A stretch of 10,317 bases of DNA, taken from the NCBI GenBank assembly GCA_964487155.1, contig CAZAQB010000118.1, positions 1 to 10,317 on the forward strand, read 5' to 3'. Below, piece after piece: positions 6,177-10,317 of the stretch. Positions within the stretch are counted from its first letter, which is position 1. Each line of letters begins with the position of its first letter. Position numbers and translations under genes: made by a program. This DNA is from CAZAQB01 sp964487155 (lineage in GTDB: Bacteria > Pseudomonadota > Gammaproteobacteria > Nitrococcales > Nitrococcaceae). A model generated the notes under the pieces. The model was not told the DNA's origin and searched no databases. It was given only the letters and a program-made list of their open reading frames with translations.

Positions 6177-6357
6177 CAGCCACAGATGAACACCGATGAA
6201 CGCTGATGTCGGAAGGGGCGCCGCGGCTGAAGCCCCGGACCCGCCGCTGGCGCGCTCCCCGGCAGGGCGCCTGCTCAACACCACGGCGTCATGACTGCAC
6301 CGGGCACGGCGCGGCGAGTCCCAATTCATCCGCTTCACCAGTGTTCATCTGTGGCTG
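6177..6357. repeat. Intergenic element with 17-bp terminal inverted repeats, copy 1
   Basis: CAGCCACAGATGAACAC (6177-6193) is the exact reverse complement of the right end (6341-6357). The ends resemble the CACAGATGAACAC type of repeat found in many proteobacteria. From 6218 to 6403 the sequence is identical to 9183-9368. The left end sits 10 bases before the PepSY start codon. No transposase is encoded. It may be a MITE-like element or simply part of a duplicated junction. Confidence 0.75.
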
Positions 6358-6369
6358 CTGATGACCGAC

Positions 6370-6398
6370 CTAGCAGCCTGTCGGACTTAGGCTGCTAG
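6370..6398. repeat. Perfect 10-bp-stem hairpin overlapping the stop codon of the cytochrome fragment
   Basis: CTAGCAGCCT, a 9-base loop GTCGGACTT, then AGGCTGCTAG. On the minus strand the stop codon TAG is within the stem. It may act as a 3' stabiliser or weak terminator of the cytochrome transcript. Copies lie at 9335-9363 and, with a different loop, at 1-25. Confidence 0.8.
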
Positions 6399-6520
6399 CG
6401 GTCGGTGCCCGCATCGAGGCGGCGCTTGTAGCCGTGCCACATGCTCGCCACCAGGTTCTCGCGGTGGCGGAAGCTGCTCAAGGCCACGCCGGCCACGTGC
6501 AGGATCACCAGCAGGTTCCC
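6395..6520 (-). pseudogene. 3' fragment of a cytochrome b561 gene
   Basis: The fragment encodes about 41 C-terminal residues (NLLVILHVAGVALSSFRHRE, then the rest to GTDR and the stop). It matches the intact cytochrome b561 at 9360-9477 except for Gly to Ser after VAL and several silent changes: 7 mismatches in the 113 bases 6399-6511, whereas the downstream intergenic DNA is identical. It keeps only the last heme-ligand His and has no start codon or upstream membrane segments. Homology stops abruptly near 6512-6520. It is a dead remnant left by duplication or insertion. Confidence 0.85.
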
Positions 6521-6877
6521 GACCTGGGAGTCCCGGCTGGGGCACATGGGCTGTCTGCGCGTACTGTGGACAATTCGACAACGCCGGCGAGGTGGATGCA
6601 ACGTCCAGCCCTGAATCGGCTGCTCCCGCTTGGGAGGGCCGGCAACCGGTCCGCCGGGACCCACGGTGCTGCAGCGATTATGGGCCCGTCGGGCTGAAGC
6701 CAGGCTGAACAGCAGTAGCGTGGCGAGGGCGGTGCAGCTTATGCCCCTGGACCCGGCAGTAGGGGATGTGTCCGACGCTCTGCGCTGGGGCGCCCTTCAG
6801 ATCACGGATTCCGGGCGCCCAAACGAGAAGGGCCCCGGCCAGAACGACCGGGGCCTGTTGGGGGTTGTCGTCCTGCC
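6521..6877. other. Gene-free stretch between cytochrome fragment and lipoprotein gene end
   Basis: These 357 bases hold no convincing gene on either strand. A minus-strand frame near 6690-6740 gives a short hydrophobic run followed by two Arg, reminiscent of the end of an exported or sorting-signal protein, but it is isolated and interrupted. The stretch probably contains decayed coding sequence from the inserted segment, plus the terminator at 6831-6855. Confidence 0.5.
6831..6855 (-). terminator. Rho-independent-type terminator of the 676-aa lipoprotein gene
   Basis: GGCCCCGG (6831-6838) and CCGGGGCC (6848-6855) form a perfect 8-bp GC stem with a 9-base loop. It lies 22 bases past the lipoprotein stop codon. 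On the minus strand it is followed by CTTCTCGTTT, a modest T-rich tail. Position and structure both suit termination of that gene. Confidence 0.7.
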
Positions 6878-8908
6878 CTACTGGGCGGAGGGCTGACGCA
6901 GACCCAGCAGGATGGACTGGAAGGTCGAGTCCAGCCCGGCGGCGTCGGTGCTCTGCTCGTAGGTGGCGATCACCAGCATGCTGCCATCCGGGCTGACTGC
7001 ACCGAGGACGCGATCCCCGGCCTCGTCCACCACGGTGACCCGGCAGTCGGCAGATACGGAGTAGGGGAGGTTCGGCTCATCCTCGCCCACGGTGGCCTCC
7101 GTGGTCAGGCTGGTATCCAGATCATTGAACTGCAGCCGCACCCCCCGGAACCGGCTCTCCTGCAACGCCAGCGCGCCGGCACCGTCGGCGTCCACCACGA
7201 GAGTCTCACTCTCGAGATCAAAGCCAGCGCCGAACACGGCATTGGGGTCGCCGCCCTCGTCCAGGCCCCCGCCCAGGGAGACCAGGTTGTAACGGCCGTC
7301 CAGAGTGGTGTCGTCGCACGTTCCCTGGGGCAGGCCGACGATGAAATCGTGGAACAGGGTGGTTGAATCGTCGGCCGCCATCTGCACCACCAGCAGTTGC
7401 CCGTCGCGGGCCAGGAAGCCGCGGGTCTCGAAGTCGAGGTCCCCATTCACCGTGGACGTGCCGCCGAGCTGCCCCGTGTCGTCCAGGGTCACGCCGCTCA
7501 GGGTCAGCACCCCGTCATTGCTGGAGTCATTGGTGTCAAGCCCGCCGTCGGGCCCAGCCTGGGCGAAGAACTTGCGCGAGGTGCCCTCCGCACGGCTGAG
7601 CCGGTCCAGTTCCAGGCTGCAGTTCCCGGCCACGCAGGCGAGGTCGGCCGCGCCTCGCAGGGTGCTGGTATAGCCCCACTGCACCTCGGTGAAACCGGTA
7701 TCCACGTAGGCGTCGAACTTCACGAAGTTGAACGCCTGGGTGACATCGCCAGGAGTCCACTGTGACGCACCGGCGATGAGCGCCTGACCCTGGCGGAAGT
7801 CTCCGTCATCCCGGCGCTCGGTCATGAAGAACACCGAGCCGTCACCAGCGATGGCACCGCGCAAGGCACCGTTTTGGGCAAACAGCCGGCCGTCGGAACC
7901 GATTGTGAGGTCGAAGGCATCGTCGTCGTCTTCGGCGGGGATGGTGCTGAAGGCCTGGAAGAGATTTCCCGCATCCGTATTGAGCGCCAACTCACCCGTG
8001 TTCGCGTCGACCTCCTCGATGCTCCAGCGGCGCTCCACCTCCGCCTCTTCGGTGGGGCGGCCGCCCAGGTCGATCTGGCGGTCGCTGGTGAGGTCCACCA
8101 CCAGGGCCTCGCTGTTGGCCCGCAGGTTGGCCTCCGCCCCGAAAGCCTCGAACTCGATGCCGAGAATGGCCACGTTCGTGGCGCCGACGGCGTCAGTGGC
8201 CAGGGTGGGAGGACTCTGAACCGCGTCCACCAGATCATCGTCCGATGTGCCGGCGCTTACGTCGGCCTGCTGTGCAGCGTCGTCGTTACTGGTGGCAAAC
8301 ACCACATCGTCGGCCCGGGCCTCCAGCTCTTCGATGATGATGCCGATCAGGTTGGCGAGGTCGGCCGCGCGGAAGTCGGCGAACTCGGTATCACCGCTTT
8401 GCACCCGGGCGATGATCTTGTTGACGATGCTGAGACTGACGGGGTTGACGATGATTTCCTCGCCGGCCGCCGGAGCGCGCACCGGGTCATCTTCAGGACC
8501 CGCCTCGATCAGCAGGTCGGCGCTGTCCAGATCCAGGTCCGCGGGGACGTCCAGATCGAAGCGACCGCCGGCCTGCGTCTCGCCGGTGGCAAGAGTCTCC
8601 ACCACGTTGCCGTTGGCATCGATGCGCACCAGCCGGACCGGCGTCCCCGCCGGCGCATCCACCAGGCCAACGATAGCGGCATGGGCCATGGGCAGCACGT
8701 AGCCGATCAGGCGCTCACCCAGCCCCTGGGCCTGAGCGCTGGTGTCGACCAGCTCCACCTGGCCGGAGAGCGTCGTCACCGACGGCGTGGGGTCGGGGTT
8801 GGTGGTACCCGGGTCAGTGCCGCCGTCACTGTCACTGTCACAGGCGGCAAGGGCCAAGGCGGCGGCTGCCGCCAGGATGAAACGGTTCGATTTTGAGAAA
8901 CGCGCCAT
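6878..8908 (-). CDS. Large Asp-rich cell-envelope lipoprotein of unknown function
   Basis: The 676-aa product has a clear lipoprotein signal with LAAC (Cys23). Asp follows at +2, which in enterics would retain it in the inner membrane. After a Thr/Pro/Asp linker (24-45), residues 46-135 look like a carboxypeptidase-regulatory or Ig-like module (GTPVRLVRIDANGNVVETL, GGRFDLDV). Next comes a helical, Ala-rich segment (150-205), then a mostly beta, Asp/Gly-rich C-terminal region with three related blocks: DGSVFFM (356-362), DGQLLVV (502-508) and DGSMLVI (641-647). Each block ends in a short IAG/VGL/LGL strand. The ATG at 8908 has GGAG eight bases upstream; an extension to 8986 has no such support. 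I do not recognise the family. It is the only gene within the segment bounded by the duplicated cytochrome-PepSY junction. A role in surface binding or substrate handling is a guess. Confidence 0.8.
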   Translation of the reverse strand: MARFSKSNRFILAAAAALALAACDSDSDGGTDPGTTNPDPTPSVTTLSGQVELVDTSAQAQGLGERLIGYVLPMAHAAIVGLVDAPAGTPVRLVRIDANGNVVETLATGETQAGGRFDLDVPADLDLDSADLLIEAGPEDDPVRAPAAGEEIIVNPVSLSIVNKIIARVQSGDTEFADFRAADLANLIGIIIEELEARADDVVFATSNDDAAQQADVSAGTSDDDLVDAVQSPPTLATDAVGATNVAILGIEFEAFGAEANLRANSEALVVDLTSDRQIDLGGRPTEEAEVERRWSIEEVDANTGELALNTDAGNLFQAFSTIPAEDDDDAFDLTIGSDGRLFAQNGALRGAIAGDGSVFFMTERRDDGDFRQGQALIAGASQWTPGDVTQAFNFVKFDAYVDTGFTEVQWGYTSTLRGAADLACVAGNCSLELDRLSRAEGTSRKFFAQAGPDGGLDTNDSSNDGVLTLSGVTLDDTGQLGGTSTVNGDLDFETRGFLARDGQLLVVQMAADDSTTLFHDFIVGLPQGTCDDTTLDGRYNLVSLGGGLDEGGDPNAVFGAGFDLESETLVVDADGAGALALQESRFRGVRLQFNDLDTSLTTEATVGEDEPNLPYSVSADCRVTVVDEAGDRVLGAVSPDGSMLVIATYEQSTDAAGLDSTFQSILLGLRQPSAQ

Positions 8909-9151
8909 TATCAGTTCTCCGCATTTTGGCATCGCCCCGTCGTGCGCGGGGATCATCACAGGCGCGGAGCTGCCCCGGTCTTTCACTGCCCCCGACCGGC
9001 GCCTACCCCATCACCCCAGGGCAGGGTAAGGATGGCGTACGGAGCCCTACGTAGAATTACTTCACAGTCTGATGAACGGCGCGACGAATCTATCCGAAGA
9101 ACTCATTTAGTTATTCGATAATGTTTATGTATTTCATCACAACAGGCCGGG
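8909..9151 (-). promoter_or_regulatory. AT-rich upstream region of the lipoprotein gene
   Basis: About 60 bases (9090-9147) are strikingly AT-rich compared with the window average. On the minus strand TTGTGA (9142-9137) and TATCGA (9120-9115) are 16 bases apart and could be -35/-10 boxes, giving a leader of about 200 bases before the ATG at 8908. The ribosome-binding site is GGAG, eight bases before that ATG. The boxes are only a visual match. Confidence 0.3.
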
Positions 9152-9322
9152 CAGCCACTGATGAACGTTGATGCCTGACGGAGCGCCGCGGCTGAAGCCC
9201 CGGACCCGCCGCTGGCGCGCTCCCCGGCAGGGCGCCTGCTCAACACCACGGCGTCATGACTGCACCGGGCACGGCGCGGCGAGTCCCAATTCATCCGCTT
9301 CACCAGTGTTCATCTGTGGCTG
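9152..9322. repeat. Intergenic element, copy 2, with degenerate left end
   Basis: The right end (9306-9322) is the same 17-bp arm as in copy 1. The left end (CAGCCAC, then TGATGAAC) has lost about 11 bases of the inverted repeat. From 9183 onward it is identical to copy 1 up to 9368. It lies between the lipoprotein promoter region and the intact cytochrome b561 gene. Confidence 0.75.
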
Positions 9323-9334
9323 CTGATGACCGAC

Positions 9335-9363
9335 CTAGCAGCCTGTCGGACTTAGGCTGCTAG
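9335..9363. repeat. Perfect 10-bp-stem hairpin overlapping the cytochrome b561 stop codon
   Basis: It has the same stem and loop as 6370-6398. The TAG stop of the intact gene (9362-9360) is inside the stem, so the hairpin starts directly at the end of translation on the minus strand. No T-run follows. Confidence 0.8.
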
Positions 9364-10016
9364 CGGTCCGTGCCCGCATCGAGGCGGCGCTTGTAACCGT
9401 GCCACATGCTCGCCACCAGGTTCTCGCGGTGGCGGAAGCTGCCGAGAGCCACGCCGGCCACGTGCAGTATCACCAGGAACAAGGTGAAGTTGGCCAGGAA
9501 CTCGTGGATGTCCTCGAAGAACTCCCCCGCCTCATCTTCTTCTTCGTACTCGTCGTCGTCGGACACCGCCATGAGCCTGGCCACGCCGAGGCCAGCGTCG
9601 GCCTCGGGCCCGGCAGCGATCACCCCGGCCAGGGGCCCTTCGCCCTCCTCCACGGCATACAGGGCCATGCCCGCCAGGGTGGTGGCCAGAAGGCTCAGAA
9701 TCAGGGCGATGACCATCCAGCCGCCGGCGGGGTTGTGGCCCAGAGTGCGTGGGGCCCGGCCGGCCACTTCGGCCACCAGGTAGCGCACGGCCGTGAACGG
9801 GCCGGTTACGAAGTCGCTGAAGCGGGCGTGGCGGGTGCCCACCAGGCCCCAGATCAGCCGCACGGCGAGCAGGATGACGATCAGGTAGCCGGCATTGGTG
9901 TGCAGCCAGGCCGGTTCGCCCTCGCTCAGGTAGGCGGTGAAGAAGGCCGCCACCAGGGTCCAGTGGAAGACGCGCACCAGCGGGTCCCAGACCCGGATGT
10001 CGCGGTGGTCGTTCAT
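9360..10016 (-). CDS. Cytochrome b561 (Ni/Fe-hydrogenase b-type/COG3658-like), di-heme membrane protein
   Basis: The 218-aa protein has four likely membrane segments (about 16-31, 40-58, 99-121, 173-192). Candidate heme-ligand His residues are His18 (RVFHWT), His39 (LHTNAGY), His171 (EDIHEFLAN) and His185 (LHVAGV). It would pass electrons between the quinone pool and a periplasmic partner such as a cytochrome c; no such partner gene is in the window. The C-terminal FRHRENLVASM and GYKRR tail are typical of the family. An unusual acidic loop, DDDEYEEEDE (153-162), lies just before the third His. The ATG at 10016 is preceded by GAGGGA about 8 bases upstream. Its natural downstream partner is probably the PepSY gene, now separated by about 3 kb of inserted DNA. 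Confidence 0.92.
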   Translation of the reverse strand: MNDHRDIRVWDPLVRVFHWTLVAAFFTAYLSEGEPAWLHTNAGYLIVILLAVRLIWGLVGTRHARFSDFVTGPFTAVRYLVAEVAGRAPRTLGHNPAGGWMVIALILSLLATTLAGMALYAVEEGEGPLAGVIAAGPEADAGLGVARLMAVSDDDEYEEEDEAGEFFEDIHEFLANFTLFLVILHVAGVALGSFRHRENLVASMWHGYKRRLDAGTDR

Positions 10017-10088
10017 GAATCGAATCCCTCGGACCGATGAAAACTCATTACCCCTGCGCCTGATTATGCAGTCGTCTCAGCCAGATGA

Positions 10089-10119
10089 ATAATCGCGGCG
10101 AAGGCGCGGCTCCCACAGG
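10089..10119. repeat. REP element (reverse orientation), left half of a facing pair
   Basis: Read on the minus strand it is CCTGTGGGAGCCGCGCCTTC followed by GCCGCGATT, the Pseudomonas-style REP form with a TGTGGGAG head and a GC-rich hairpin. It lies upstream of the cytochrome b561 gene. Confidence 0.75.
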
Positions 10120-10148
10120 GGCTTTGCCCCCGCGCCCCTGCGAGGCCC

Positions 10149-10180
10149 CCTGTGGGAGGTCCGCCCTCGGGGCGATGGGG
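10149..10180. repeat. REP element (forward orientation), right half of the pair
   Basis: CCTGTGGGAGGTCCGCCCTC followed by GGGGCGATGG. It faces the element at 10089-10119, and the two TGTGGGAG heads pair with each other across a C/G-rich spacer, so the whole doublet can fold into one long hairpin. Confidence 0.75.
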
Positions 10181-10282
10181 CACCGACGCATGTCGCCGAG
10201 CCTCGATCAGCCGGCCCGCTGAGACGGGGACACGACGAGGCCCTTGCGAGTGCCGCGCGGCGGCCATCTCAAACGACGAAAA

Positions 10283-10310
10283 GGCCCCCGAAACTCTCGC
10301 TTCGGGGGCC
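10283..10310 (-). terminator. Rho-independent terminator of a gene beyond the right edge
   Basis: GGCCCCCGAA (10283-10292) and TTCGGGGGCC (10301-10310) form a perfect 10-bp stem with an 8-base loop. On the minus strand it is followed by TTTTCGTCGTTT, a good T-rich tail. It therefore most likely ends a minus-strand gene to the right of the window and isolates the cytochrome gene from it. The stretch 10017-10317 holds no gene. Confidence 0.75.
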
Positions 10311-10317
10311 AGGATGG

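Noticed and set aside
6690..6740. Hydrophobic run followed by Arg-Arg on the minus strand, like a PEP-CTERM or signal sequence
   Set aside because: No sorting motif or intact gene surrounds it; the frame is short and isolated.
7874..8896. Open frame of 340 codons on the plus strand opposite the lipoprotein gene
   Set aside because: The minus-strand gene has a good ribosome-binding site, lipobox and terminator; the plus frame has none of these.
9103..9303. Possible small protein starting with the same residues as the extended PepSY frame
   Set aside because: It comes from the duplicated non-coding repeat, has no ribosome-binding site, and its sequence identity simply reflects the DNA identity of the repeat.

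Overview
The window is about 70% G+C, with dense high-GC codon use, intergenic palindromic repeats and a PhoP/PhoQ-like two-component pair. It looks like chromosomal DNA of a gammaproteobacterium, perhaps an Ectothiorhodospiraceae-type halophile or sulfur oxidiser. That placement is inferred from gene style only. No tRNA, rRNA, CRISPR array, transposase or integrase was seen.

Left part (1-3081). A TVP38/TMEM64 (VTT-domain) membrane protein (224-907, +) is followed at once by a 70-codon remnant of a secreted-repeat lipoprotein (915-1127, +). An M48 zinc metalloprotease lipoprotein (1243-2073, -) is divergent from a small exported PepSY-like protein with Arg/Asp-rich repeats (2254-2667, +). A 127-aa His-tailed membrane protein of unknown function (2698-3081, -) converges on the latter.

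Middle and right part (3082-10016, all genes on the minus strand). In transcription order: cytochrome b561 (10016-9360), a 676-aa Asp-rich lipoprotein (8908-6878), a small PepSY protein (6167-5868), a PhoP-like response regulator (5453-4788) and a PhoQ-like sensor kinase (4780-3416). The likely ancestral order is cytochrome b561 - PepSY - regulator - kinase, an envelope redox and signalling cluster. The cytochrome-PepSY junction is now present twice. Copy 1 (6165-6520) carries a broken cytochrome 3' end and leads into the intact PepSY gene. Copy 2 (9150-9477) joins the intact cytochrome gene to what looks like the very start of a PepSY gene. Between the copies lies a ~2.6 kb segment holding the lipoprotein gene, its own terminator and an AT-rich upstream region. 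This is the geometry left by a single-crossover insertion, or by a tandem duplication whose middle was replaced. The duplicated intergenic DNA is identical over 186 bp, while the adjoining coding piece has drifted.

Repeats are a main feature. Three palindromes resemble the enterobacterial REP core (3208-3239, 3314-3351, 5691-5728), and two of them bracket a tandem ~40-bp unit. There are two CT-rich hairpins of one family (1128-1170, 5765-5807), a third palindrome family (1194-1227, 5582-5661), a facing pair of Pseudomonas-style REPs (10089-10180), a 10-bp-stem hairpin in three places (1-25, 6370-6398, 9335-9363), and a 7-bp microsatellite that contains the sensor-kinase stop codon.
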